Positions 9,345 through 16,741 of a stretch of 64,000 nucleotides of DNA are shown here, piece by piece; position 1 is the stretch's first letter; each line of letters begins with the position of its first letter. The DNA lies in assembly GCF_003340345.1 (NCBI RefSeq), contig NZ_PPTQ01000004.1, positions 1 to 64,000 of the forward strand, given 5' to 3'. This stretch comes from Paraeggerthella hongkongensis. GTDB taxonomy: Bacteria > Actinomycetota > Coriobacteriia > Coriobacteriales > Eggerthellaceae. The notes under the pieces were generated by a model. That model did no database searches. It was not told where the DNA came from and saw only the letters and a program-made list of their open reading frames with translations. Position numbers and translations under genes: made by a program.

Positions 9345-9521
9345 ATGAGGATATTCGGCATGGGAATGCCTGAACTTGTTTTGATTCTGGTAGCCGTCCT
9401 GCTTATCTTCGGTCCGAAAAATCTGCCGAAGCTGGGGGCCATGCTCGGCCGAGGCGTGAAGAAGCTGCGCGGTCGCGTCGAAGACGACGACATGGAGCCG
9501 AGCGCCAAGCAAGGAGCGTAG
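9345..9521 (+). CDS. tatA: Twin-arginine translocase subunit TatA/TatE
   Basis: 58 residues. A short N-terminal transmembrane helix ([20 protein letters not shown]) ends in the FGPKNLP hinge; an amphipathic helix ([16 protein letters not shown]) and a charged tail follow, the standard TatA layout. It forms the protein-conducting multimer of the Tat pathway for folded proteins. ATG 9345 has AAGGAG at 9333-9338. tatC is not adjacent. Confidence 0.9.
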   Translation: MRIFGMGMPELVLILVAVLLIFGPKNLPKLGAMLGRGVKKLRGRVEDDDMEPSAKQGA

Positions 9522-9553
9522 CGCCGCTCTTAACCGCATATGTTTCATGCCCC

Positions 9554-9584
9554 CGAAAACGTCCCGATCACCGGGGCGTTTTCG
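9554..9584. terminator. Terminator downstream of tatA
   Basis: Inverted repeat cgaaaacgtcccg / cggggcgttttcg (one G-U pair), 9554-9566 and 9572-9584. The right arm supplies a TTTT tract followed by cgtatata. It can act for tatA and possibly in both directions. Confidence 0.7.
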
Positions 9585-9675
9585 TATATAAGGGCCGATA
9601 AAGACGGTGTGCGAGCGAAAACTCGCAACCCTCCAGCACCGCACGCCCGATCAGAGGCAGACGAAAGCCCAGACA

Positions 9676-9702
9676 CGAAAAAGCGCCCCAATCGGGGCGC
9701 TT
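9676..9702 (-). terminator. Orphan minus-strand terminator, probably the original tRNA-Phe terminator
   Basis: Inverted repeat aagcgcccc / ggggcgctt (9681-9689, 9694-9702). Read on the minus strand it is followed by TTTTT. No minus-strand gene precedes it for more than 4 kb. Only 5 nt to its right begins an 11-bp copy of the tRNA-Phe 3' junction (9707-9717). This suggests that before the island inserted this hairpin lay about 12 nt behind the tRNA-Phe CCA end. Confidence 0.75.
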
Positions 9703-9706
9703 CGCA

Positions 9707-9717
9707 ATGCAATGGTG
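9707..9717. repeat. Left copy of the island-flanking direct repeat (putative attL)
   Basis: atgcaatggtg is identical to 20381-20391, the junction of the tRNA-Phe 3' end. The remainder of the 9522-9894 gap holds two terminators and no gene. Confidence 0.55.
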
Positions 9718-9894
9718 CTGTATTAAAGCACTTTTGTTGACTTCCCTGCTCGGACCGCGATTCCGCCTTTTCGCGAAGCGATTATTCACTCTCGGCTATC
9801 CTTTGAAAAGCCCTCTCCATATACGAAAAACCCCCTGAGCGCCCATCGCCTTGATCTGCTACCTTTCTACGAAAGAGCAGAAAGGAGGCGCGCC

Positions 9895-10806
9895 ATGGCC
9901 TTGAAGGAGCAGCCTTTGTCGAGGTTCCCTCGGTTCTTCCGCCTGACCCCGCCCGAAGAGCGCCCGCGCGAGTACTTCGTCCTAGACTTCGAAACCACGG
10001 GACTCGATCCTCAGCTCGACGCTATCACGGAAATCGCGGTGCTCAGGGTGTTCGACCGGCAGGCGGCGGGCATGTACAGGACTGCGGTCGCCGCAGAGCG
10101 GATCGTAGGCGGAGTCCGTCCCGGCACGAAGCCGTCTGCCGTCCTAATAGGCGACGGCGTCTCCCTTGAGCAAGCCGCGAACGAAATGGGCAGGTTCTTC
10201 GAAGGGAAGAACCTGCCCATCTTCGCCCACAACGCCCGGTTCGACGCGCGGCTCCTGTTCTGCAAGGGGCTGGCGGACTTCCTGCCGCCCGAATGCCCGA
10301 TCGCAGACAGCATCGAGCTGGCCAAGCGGGCGTTCCCGAACGAAGCCTCCTACGCCCTCGACTCCCTTGCGGACAGCCTCGGGCTGAAGCGCTTCGCGGC
10401 GCACCATGCCGACGGGGACGTGCTCTGCACGGCCCAGCTCGTCGAGGCATGCTACGCGAAGCTGGGATCGCCCGCGCAGGCCGTCGTGCAGACCGAGCTT
10501 GCGCTGGGATTGCAGGAGCGCCCCTGCCCCAGGTGCGGGTCCCCTCTCGTATGCAAGGACGGCTTCACGCAAGCGGGCAGCCAAGTCTACCGCTGCAAAT
10601 CGTGCGGCAAGAAGTTCTCCGACAAGTCCGTGAAGAAGGAAGCGGGCGAGGCGAAGGAGCCGAGCGGTACAGCCGCACGCGGAAGCTCGAAGCGCTGCCG
10701 CCATTGCAGTTCCGCCGCCCTGGTCGTGAAGGAGCGCCGAGGCGCGAGCACGCGCTTCAGGTGCAAGGACTGCGGGAAGACGACGACGCTGGGGGCCGGG
10801 GCCTAG
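9895..10806 (+). CDS. DEDDh 3'-5' exonuclease fused to two transposase-like zinc ribbons
   Basis: 303 residues. Residues about 25-195 form a DnaQ/PolC-epsilon-type exonuclease: motif I FVLDFETTGLD, motif II PIFAHNARFDARLL, motif III HHADGDVL (the H...D pair of DEDDh). Two C-terminal Cys4 ribbons follow: CPRCGSPLVCKDGF...YRCKSCGKKFSDKS and CRHCSSAALVV...FRCKDCGK. The first closely resembles the ribbon of the IS1595-type transposase at the other end of the island (CPKCG...HKCKDCGRTFSDKP). ATG 9895 has AAAGGAGG at 9881-9887. An active nuclease is likely; its role (repair, defence, element maintenance) is unknown. Confidence 0.8.
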   Translation: MALKEQPLSRFPRFFRLTPPEERPREYFVLDFETTGLDPQLDAITEIAVLRVFDRQAAGMYRTAVAAERIVGGVRPGTKPSAVLIGDGVSLEQAANEMGRFFEGKNLPIFAHNARFDARLLFCKGLADFLPPECPIADSIELAKRAFPNEASYALDSLADSLGLKRFAAHHADGDVLCTAQLVEACYAKLGSPAQAVVQTELALGLQERPCPRCGSPLVCKDGFTQAGSQVYRCKSCGKKFSDKSVKKEAGEAKEPSGTAARGSSKRCRHCSSAALVVKERRGASTRFRCKDCGKTTTLGAGA

Positions 10807-11325
10807 CTCGACCTCGCCGACCTGACCAGCTTCGATCTTGCATAAAGCACCGAGAGAAGCATAAAGCGACCGTTTTCCTTGCGGTCTCGAAAAACCTCCT
10901 CGAAAACGATATACTGCTCGATAAGTCATTTATTATCTAGATGATTATCGTATAAGGGGAAGGCTTCGCCGGCATCCTCGTCCCAGCTGCCGGGCTGCTA
11001 CATCCTCGTGGACACTAACGAGACGCCGCGCAGTGGTTCGATAGAGGTTGTTGGCATCGACTGGCCGACCATGCTATGCGAAGACTTTACCGTGGCGCTA
11101 ACACGATGGTGCTTTCGCTCGACAGCTGGGAAGATGGGCATGGGATATCGTAGGGGAAGAAGGCAACGACCACACCGTTGAGCTGGAGTTCTTCAAGTGT
11201 TCACTTGAGCAGAGCAGTTCAGGCGATCAGAGAAATGCGTCGAGCTTAAAAGTAATTTTTTTGTCAGCACTAAATATGCTCATCAAAATTTGAATATATG
11301 ATATATCATAATTTCAGGAGGTTTA
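10807..11325. other. Gene-free stretch with remnant coding texture
   Basis: About 520 bases. 10919-10950 contains an imperfect inverted repeat (cgataa-tcat / atga-ttatcg). From about 10981 to 11110 one plus-strand frame reads like protein (CYILVDTNETPRSGSIEVVG), then breaks; other frames continue protein-like text to about 11270 (EEGNDHTVELEFFKCSLEQ). This looks like a small gene broken by frameshifts, with no start codon. I do not recognise the family. The AT-rich end carries the ribosome-binding site of the next gene. Confidence 0.35.
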
Positions 11326-11772
11326 ATGCTAGGCGTAGTTGACGGGTACGAGCTGTTTTCTATATCGGATTCGATTATGACGCTTGAAAAAGCTGAAGAC
11401 AAACACGATGCCCAACATAATGTCATCGTTGATTTTGTCAAGGCCAAGTATGGAAAAGGCGAGGTCGCAAGTGTTCTCGAAAGAACAAAATCGGTAGTTG
11501 ATCGCATTGATAAAAACGGAATAAATCCAAGCATGCAAATCGCTGTGATTAAAAGAATTAGGGCAGCCGGTGAAGGAATTTACGAAATCGTAGTTGGAGT
11601 AAAACCACCACTTAGATTTTTGTGCTTCATACCTGATGAAAAAGATCAATTAGTCATTATTCTAGGATTCATAGGACATAAAAACAAAAGACCTGACGAA
11701 ATAGCAAAGATAAACAAAGGGAGATTCGAGGCAGCAAAAAAACTGCTTATCGACAAAGTGAGGAGTGAATGA
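11326..11772 (+). CDS. HigB/RelE-like toxin of a toxin-antitoxin-chaperone system
   Basis: 148 residues. The C-terminal two thirds match the phage-derived Gp49-like/HigB toxin pattern: a LyEl-like segment (GEGIYEIVVGVKPPLRFLCF), a central strand (DQLVIILGFIGHKNKRP) and a final helix (EIAKINKGRFEAAKKLL). HigB toxins are ribosome-dependent mRNA endonucleases. About 45 N-terminal residues extend beyond the usual compact toxin. ATG 11326 has AGGAGG at 11316-11321. It is followed, one base after its stop, by the antitoxin gene, toxin first as in other HigBA operons. The segment is AT-rich relative to the chromosome, suggesting transfer. Confidence 0.75.
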   Translation: MLGVVDGYELFSISDSIMTLEKAEDKHDAQHNVIVDFVKAKYGKGEVASVLERTKSVVDRIDKNGINPSMQIAVIKRIRAAGEGIYEIVVGVKPPLRFLCFIPDEKDQLVIILGFIGHKNKRPDEIAKINKGRFEAAKKLLIDKVRSE

Positions 11773-11773
11773 A

Positions 11774-12217
11774 ATGAGCATGAAGTTCTCGGTTGAAGAA
11801 ATGCTTGGAACAGAAGAGCCTTACCAAATTACGCCCGATGATCTCCGCTACGAATACGTTCTCGATTTTGGATATGAAGTCTGCAAAGCTTGTGAACAAG
11901 CGGGGATCACCCAAAAAGAACTTGCCAAAAAATGTGGTATGTCTCAACCGACACTTTCTAAACTTTTATCAGGGTTCTCGAATCCCACCATACTTTCACT
12001 TGAAAGGATAGCAAACGCTCTCGGACTAAAACTCGAAACACCTGCTTTAGTGCCAGAATGCAACAAGGTCAGCATTGTTGATACAACAGTAAACACAACC
12101 CCTGAGCAAAAAAGGCCCGGAGTTACCTCAAGTCCACAGAATAATTGTGCCAAAACGCAGACCTTCACAACCACAAAAAGCCTCTGCGCACATCAAGCAC
12201 TGAGGATGGCAGCATGA
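11774..12217 (+). CDS. HigA-like XRE antitoxin with long C-terminal extension
   Basis: 147 residues from ATG 11774 (AGGAG 8 nt upstream). A leading segment (about residues 1-35) precedes a Cro/CI helix-turn-helix: ACEQAGITQKELAKKCGMSQ then TLSKLLSG and SLERIANALGLKL. After about residue 85 comes a roughly 60-residue polar, apparently disordered tail. In toxin-antitoxin-chaperone systems such a tail (chaperone-addiction segment) is bound by the SecB-like partner, which fits the next gene. It neutralises the toxin and probably represses the operon. Confidence 0.78.
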   Translation: MSMKFSVEEMLGTEEPYQITPDDLRYEYVLDFGYEVCKACEQAGITQKELAKKCGMSQPTLSKLLSGFSNPTILSLERIANALGLKLETPALVPECNKVSIVDTTVNTTPEQKRPGVTSSPQNNCAKTQTFTTTKSLCAHQALRMAA

Positions 12218-12663
12218 AAAACATATTATCTCAGTTTCAATTAATTGATTCGAACCTTGTTAGCATCGAATTCAAGGTTTATTCAGGAGTGCCTACGGAA
12301 ACGTCAAATGTTTCAATCGAAATCGGGCGTTCGTTTGAGGATACATGGTCAAACGACGAGCGCGAAGCGACGTGTGAATGTCGGGTCGCCATTAAAAGTG
12401 TCTGGAAAAACGAAGATAGTAGCATCGAAGTATGCACGGCCTCTTGCGTAATTCGAGGGGTTACCAAGGGCGTAGGCATAGAGAGAGCAGGGGAAGCGGA
12501 GCGATATCTACATGCAAACGCCATCTCGTTTCTTTACAGCAAAGCGCGAGCATTTATCGAGCTGGTGTCTTATAGCTCTGAAGTAGGAGTAAAAAGCCTA
12601 CCTGCTATCGTTCCTCTCGAAATGCTCGATAACAACGAAGATGAAACGAAGAACCCTGATTAG
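12214..12663 (+). CDS. SecB-like chaperone, third component of the TAC operon
   Basis: 149 residues; ATG 12214 overlaps the antitoxin stop by 4 nt (ATGA). The layout is SecB-like: an N-terminal strand (LVSIEFKVYSG), alternating strands through ECRVAIKSVW and VCTASCVIRGV, then a final helix-strand block (NAISFLYSKARAFIELVS ... LPAIVPLEML). That block parallels the SecB C-terminal FPYAREVI...LPPVNF region. Actinobacteria lack general SecB, but SecB-like proteins occur as the chaperone of HigB-HigA-SecB toxin systems, best known from Mycobacterium tuberculosis. Position and overlap support that role. Family assignment is from pattern, not alignment. Confidence 0.65.
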   Translation: MKNILSQFQLIDSNLVSIEFKVYSGVPTETSNVSIEIGRSFEDTWSNDEREATCECRVAIKSVWKNEDSSIEVCTASCVIRGVTKGVGIERAGEAERYLHANAISFLYSKARAFIELVSYSSEVGVKSLPAIVPLEMLDNNEDETKNPD

Positions 12664-12819
12664 CCGTGGCATATCCAAGCGTATGCCACAAGCAATAAAG
12701 CCCGCGCATCACAGGGCGACATCCAAAGACACGGTCGTTCTTACTCTGTTTGTTTTTCGCCCATGTCGTTTTCTCGCCTGACATACTTTGCATGTTATAG
12801 CCTGGCAGATTAGAAGAAA

Positions 12820-12849
12820 ACATGTAAAGGGAACTGCCCCTTTACATGT
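12820..12849. repeat. Perfect 12-bp inverted repeat
   Basis: acatgtaaaggg / ccctttacatgt (12820-12831 and 12838-12849) with a 6-nt loop. It lies 157 nt after the SecB-like gene. No T run on either side, so it is not a typical terminator; it resembles a REP-type palindrome. The rest of the 12664-12950 gap shows no gene. Confidence 0.6.
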
Positions 12850-12957
12850 GCAGGCGTATTAAAAACTGGGCTGATTAGTAAGTCGATCGATCGGTAGATT
12901 ATGAAAAACCGCAGTCCGATGGATTGCCTTTTCAGAACATGATGGTATGATATGGAT

Positions 12958-12985
12958 GTGGTTACAGACCACGAAAATATATAAT
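12958..12985 (+). promoter_or_regulatory. Promoter of the NYN leader with an overlapping inverted repeat
   Basis: TATAAT at 12980-12985 in an AT-rich run. Upstream, GTGGT-tacag-ACCAC (12958-12972) is an inverted repeat across the -35 to -20 region, a possible operator. No strong -35 box. Confidence 0.5.
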
Positions 12986-12991
12986 GGGGAT

Positions 12992-13086
12992 TGATTGACT
13001 CTTGGAGCGATCGTTCCCGCAGCGGAGGCGAATGCTTCCGAATATTGTAACAGGGACCGTGACCACTGGTTATGGTCCCTATTTTT
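12992..13086 (+). ncRNA. Structured leader or small RNA upstream of the NYN nuclease
   Basis: From the predicted start near 12992 to the terminator, about 95 nt with no open reading frame of note. Three hairpins are visible: ggagcg/cgttcc (around 13003-13016), a 7-bp stem with a gaat loop (13023-13040), and the terminator stem agggacc/ggtccct (13052-13058, 13074-13080) followed by attttt. The T-box consensus is absent. It may be an attenuated leader or an independent small RNA; transcription is predicted, not shown. Confidence 0.45.
13052..13086 (+). terminator. Intrinsic terminator between leader RNA and NYN gene
   Basis: Stem agggacc / ggtccct with an inner acc/ggt pairing, followed by TTTTT at 13082-13086. 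It lies 19 nt before the NYN start codon, so read-through is needed to express the gene from the upstream promoter. Confidence 0.65.
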
Positions 13087-13104
13087 ACGTGAAAGGACAC
13101 TGCG

Positions 13105-13719
13105 TTGCGAGCAATGGTGTTCATCGATTACGAGAATTTCGAAATAGAACGCATAAAGGCTTACGGGAAAAGCGGCGGAACGGGCCAACCTCCCCGGCTC
13201 GACCTAACCAAGCTGCCCAAGAAAATCACCGAAAAGACGAACATGGATCTAGAGTTGATCAAGACGTTCCTATTCGTTCCAAAGCCAGATGATATTCTTT
13301 CGAAAATCGAATGGAGGCAGAATCGATACAGTTTTCTCGTTGGTCTGGAGAACACGGACTTTTTCACCGTCATATCCGGAAGGCACGTCGTTCGCCCGAA
13401 GAACGGTGATTTTCAGTCGATAGACATCGATGACAAGGACACGTTCTTCATTGTGGAAAAAGGAACGGATATCAACATAGCAACCCAGCTTTTGACCAAA
13501 GCATTCCACAATAGCTATGATGTGGCAATAGTCGTCAGCGGGGATACGGACTACCTGCCCGTCTACGATGTTCTCAACACGTTAGGGAAAAGCGTTATTG
13601 TAGTCGCAAACGCAGGACAGAACCTGTCGAAGTTAAAAACTCACACGGACAAGCAAATGCTCTTGGACTCCGACTTTCTCAAGGACTGCGAAAGCTGCTA
13701 TCGGAAGAACAAGGCGTGA
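13105..13719 (+). CDS. NYN-domain (PIN-like) ribonuclease, LabA-type
   Basis: 204 residues. Acidic NYN motifs are in place: VFIDYENF at the N-terminus, EKGTDINIATQLL in the middle and VVSGDTDYLPVYDVL towards the end, then the strand KSVIVVANAG. NYN proteins share the PIN/FEN nuclease fold and cut RNA using Mg2+ held by these Asp residues. The start is probably TTG 13105, since AAAGGA (13092-13097) is 7 nt upstream; the alternative ATG 13114 is 16 nt from it. Only 19 nt separate the gene from an upstream terminator. Substrate is unknown; a defence or RNA-processing role is inferred from the island setting. Confidence 0.82.
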   Translation: MRAMVFIDYENFEIERIKAYGKSGGTGQPPRLDLTKLPKKITEKTNMDLELIKTFLFVPKPDDILSKIEWRQNRYSFLVGLENTDFFTVISGRHVVRPKNGDFQSIDIDDKDTFFIVEKGTDINIATQLLTKAFHNSYDVAIVVSGDTDYLPVYDVLNTLGKSVIVVANAGQNLSKLKTHTDKQMLLDSDFLKDCESCYRKNKA

Positions 13720-13836
13720 CTAACTAGCGGAGATCATTAACGGGGGGGTTGGTGTCGTTACGAACGGAATATTCTATCGTCGGCAGAGATGAGCCGGGGT
13801 GCGGGATCCGCGCAACACGCTTTCATATCTACTAGC

Positions 13837-14961
13837 TTACTTCCACTGACCGCAACCGGAGCACACGTACCCGGTGAGCTGCTGTTCGGTACGCTCGGGG
13901 GCGATGACGACGGTTTCGTAGTAGCCGCGATCAATTTCCTGCGTGTCGCTATAGTAAGCGTATCCAGTACCCGTTGCAAGAGTTTCATCATATTGATGCT
14001 GGTTTGCTTCACTAATAGAATGGGAAACGTATCCACAGTGTCCACAGTGGTAGGTCGTTTCGTAGACCCAGTTCTCGACCCAACGCTGCTCGGTGATGGC
14101 GGGGATGGTGACGGTGGTGTACTGGGCGACCCAATTGTGCTGATGCGCAGGAGGCTGAGGCTCGGAGGGACCCGGATCGGGAGTGGGAGTCGGCGCAGGG
14201 GTCGGATCCGGTGCGGGTGCGGGGGTGCTGCCGCCGGTGGAGCCGCCGCCCGAAGAACCGCCCGTGCTGCCGCCCGAGTTATTGCCGCCCGAGGGTGCGG
14301 GCGGGGTCGTTTGGACGGAGCTGCCGCTTCCGGGGACGGAAGGCGCGGTCTCGGCCTTCGCGGAGACGTTCTTCGCCGCTTCGGCGTTGCCGGACGCTTC
14401 CAAGATAGTAGCGACGGCTTCGAGCTGTTCCTTGGTCATCTCCTCTTCGGGCAGTGCTTCGAGCTTCACCTCGACCTCGACCGCCTTGCCTTTGCCGTCC
14501 ACCTTGAAGGCCGTGGGCTTCTCGGGCAGCTTGAAGGTGGAGCCGGTCGAGGTCACCGGAGCGCACGTGACGATGAGTTCGTACTTGCCCTCCGCGAGCT
14601 TGCCGATCTCGACGGCCTTGTTGGCCTCGACTTCGCGCTCCGCGATGACGGTTTTCTTGTCCTTGCCGACCGCGACGACCTTCGCCTTGGTCGCGCCGCC
14701 GTCGGCTCCTTCCGCGCGAACGGTCAGCTTGACGGCGGATTGGGGCTTTTGCGGGGAGCTTGTCGCAGCTTGGGACTGTTGGTTGGAAGACGGATCGGCG
14801 GTCTCGACGGGGCTGCCGAGGGTGGAAGCGAACGCCACTCCCCCGGCGATTGCTACCGCAGCCACCGCTGCTATTGCGATCAGAACGGGCTTGCGAGGAC
14901 GCTTGGGCGTGATCGGCGGGGTGTCGGCAGGAGTTTCCAAGCTTTTCTTTTCATCGTTCAC
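13837..14961 (-). CDS. Membrane-anchored extracytoplasmic protein with C-terminal Cys pairs
   Basis: 374 residues. A cytoplasmic basic N-terminus is followed by one Ala-rich transmembrane helix (about residues 26-46). Next comes a beta-rich region (about 75-165) and a Ser/Gly/Pro-rich linker (about 200-265, with GGSTGGSSGGGSTGGS and PAPTPTPDPGP). The C-terminal domain is rich in aromatic residues, with HQHNWVAQYTTV and two CxxC-type knuckles (YHCGHCGY and YVCSGCG). Topology puts the Cys-rich domain outside the cell. I do not recognise a characterised family. It ends about 120 nt from the convergent NYN gene and is probably the last of a minus-strand surface-protein group. Confidence 0.65.
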   Translation of the reverse strand: MNDEKKSLETPADTPPITPKRPRKPVLIAIAAVAAVAIAGGVAFASTLGSPVETADPSSNQQSQAATSSPQKPQSAVKLTVRAEGADGGATKAKVVAVGKDKKTVIAEREVEANKAVEIGKLAEGKYELIVTCAPVTSTGSTFKLPEKPTAFKVDGKGKAVEVEVKLEALPEEEMTKEQLEAVATILEASGNAEAAKNVSAKAETAPSVPGSGSSVQTTPPAPSGGNNSGGSTGGSSGGGSTGGSTPAPAPDPTPAPTPTPDPGPSEPQPPAHQHNWVAQYTTVTIPAITEQRWVENWVYETTYHCGHCGYVSHSISEANQHQYDETLATGTGYAYYSDTQEIDRGYYETVVIAPERTEQQLTGYVCSGCGQWK

Positions 14962-15030
14962 GGTCGAAGCCTCGGCTTTTCAATCGGCAGGTCAACGACC
15001 CGCATCTGACGCTTGAAGGCAATGCGGGGA

Positions 15031-15627
15031 TCAGCCTTCTCGGAAGTTGGCCACCATGACGTCGGCGCGGTTCTGCAGCAGCTCGGCATCCCGTTGCGCC
15101 GCCTTGATCTTCGACTGAAGGTAGAAGAAGTACGGTATCCCGGCGAACATGCAGAACACTATGACCAGGTAAAACACTATAAGCACGAAGATCCATGCGA
15201 ACACGATGATCGCCCCGTGGTTGGAGATGAAGTCCTTGATGGGCATGAACCCGAACGGGGCGAAGAAGAAAAACGGTCCTAGGATGATGGCGAGGGGAAT
15301 CACCGAAAGAAATTGGTCGGGCGAAGAGGCGGAGGCCATCAAGGGGATCGCGGTCAGGCTGATTCCCGTCAACGCCGCGATCGCTCCGGCGATGGTGCAG
15401 GAGGTGCGCCGTTTCTTCAAGCGCTCGAACTCGGCATTTGCGTAGAATGCGGCGCTACGGGCGTCCTTCGCCTCCTGCTCTTTCCTCAGCTGGTCGCGCT
15501 GGTAATGAAAATACTGGTGCATGCCTGCGGCGAACTCGCTCGACGGCTGCCCGTCGGATCCAGCTCCGCACTGGGGGCAGAATCGAGCCTCCTCGTTCAT
15601 CGCGGCACCGCATTTCTGGCAGTTCAT
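15031..15627 (-). CDS. Zinc-ribbon membrane protein, unknown function
   Basis: 198 residues from ATG 15627 (AAGGAG just upstream; the longer frame adds 11 residues without support). It starts with a cytoplasmic zinc ribbon (CQKCGAAM...ARFCPQCG), then a charged, probably coiled-coil stretch (about 45-75), then three hydrophobic segments (about 78-180) and a C-terminal amphipathic tail. This ribbon-plus-membrane design is common among uncharacterised proteins of Gram-positive bacteria. It lies between two other envelope proteins on the same strand. Confidence 0.65.
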   Translation of the reverse strand: MNCQKCGAAMNEEARFCPQCGAGSDGQPSSEFAAGMHQYFHYQRDQLRKEQEAKDARSAAFYANAEFERLKKRRTSCTIAGAIAALTGISLTAIPLMASASSPDQFLSVIPLAIILGPFFFFAPFGFMPIKDFISNHGAIIVFAWIFVLIVFYLVIVFCMFAGIPYFFYLQSKIKAAQRDAELLQNRADVMVANFREG

Positions 15628-15882
15628 GAAGTTCTCCTTGCTCGTTTCCCATTCACTCAACCACTGGCGTCAAACCTACGCAGCTGCCGAAAAGCACTTT
15701 TCAACCAACATGCCAGGCTCATCGGCACCACCATTACCAGGATCAAAAACAACCTCACCGTCGGCCCTGGGATACGCGACAGCATCCACGCTTCCACAAG
15801 AAAGCAGCTGCTTTCGACCAAGCACCTTTTGATAAATCGATTTTTACCCTGACTGCATGAAAGCCGCCGGAAAAACTATGTC

Positions 15883-16644
15883 CTACAGCTTTACCAGGAG
15901 CGATCCGTTTTGATGCAGTACCACTTCACCAATTTTCTCCTTGTCGTATGAGTTAACTACGACTTCCGGCTTGCTTATGGGATCCGCGCCGGTTTGGTTT
16001 CCATCGTCAACTTGAACCTTTAGATCATCCGGTGCGTAAGACGCCTCGCACTTCGGCTCGTACGCGATTCGCCATGTTCCATTAGCCGCTCCGTCGTATG
16101 TTTTGCCAAGGCTCTTCCCGAATACGTCCGTCATTTCGTAGCGGCGTTCGCAAGTCCACGTCCCGTCCTCCTTGAACGAAACCGATACCTGCTCCTCTTC
16201 TCTCAAAACGCTCTTGTACGCGTAAGAGCCGATGAGATTGCCCCTGATCGTCTTGGCAAGCTCATCTCTCTGAGCATTGGCGGCGTCTACGAGAGCGTCG
16301 TAGGTCTCCTGCGCTTTTGCCTGCTCCTTTACGAGAGTCTTGGCATCGTCGCCCATGGTTGTAAGCGCTCCATCGCCTTTTTGCAGAGCTTCGTTCACCC
16401 ATCCGCCGGTCATGCTGACGGAGGAATCGGTCTCGGTCCAGTTCCCTGTGTTTCCGCTGTCATCAATCCACGTACCGTTCTTGTCAAACGTGACGAATTC
16501 CATCTTCCCGTCGTCTACATCCACGTGGTACCACGTTCCGACGACACCGCTTCCCCCCGCGCATCCCGCAAGACAGACCAGCGCCGCAGCAATAGCGACG
16601 ATCACGCTAGCCGCTAGCCGTATGCTCTTTATTTGATTCTTCAT
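15883..16644 (-). CDS. Lipoprotein, unknown function
   Basis: 253 residues with a lipoprotein signal peptide: basic start, hydrophobic core and lipobox LAGC with Cys28. The mature part has two similar beta-rich modules (around VVGTWYHVDVDDGKMEFVTF and SVSFKEDGTWTCERRY), each with the G-T-W/F-D-G-T-W wording of lipocalin-like stress-response lipoproteins, joined by a helical segment. ATG 16644 has AAAGGGG upstream. It is transcribed divergently from the XRE regulator, with a 20-bp perfect palindrome between them, so that regulator probably controls it. Confidence 0.7.
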   Translation of the reverse strand: MKNQIKSIRLAASVIVAIAAALVCLAGCAGGSGVVGTWYHVDVDDGKMEFVTFDKNGTWIDDSGNTGNWTETDSSVSMTGGWVNEALQKGDGALTTMGDDAKTLVKEQAKAQETYDALVDAANAQRDELAKTIRGNLIGSYAYKSVLREEEQVSVSFKEDGTWTCERRYEMTDVFGKSLGKTYDGAANGTWRIAYEPKCEASYAPDDLKVQVDDGNQTGADPISKPEVVVNSYDKEKIGEVVLHQNGSLLVKL

Positions 16645-16690
16645 CGTTCCCCTTTCTCGATGGCTTCAGGCGTATCTATGTGCATTGCAA

Positions 16691-16710
16691 GTGGGTCTTA
16701 TAAGACCCAC
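16691..16710. promoter_or_regulatory. 20-bp perfect palindrome, candidate XRE operator
   Basis: gtgggtcttataagacccac reads the same on both strands. It is centred 56 nt from the lipoprotein start and 41 nt from the XRE start. Its centre (tataag) could serve as the -10 element in either direction. Confidence 0.65.
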
Positions 16711-16741
16711 ATTGAACAAGTTTAGCCGATAGGCTGAACCA

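Noticed and set aside
10919-10950. Inverted repeat as a transposon end
   Set aside because: Arms are imperfect with a bulge and no matching copy was found at another boundary.
13000-13090. T-box riboswitch in front of the NYN gene
   Set aside because: A terminator is present, but the T-box consensus and a specifier loop are missing, and the downstream gene is a nuclease rather than an amino-acid gene.
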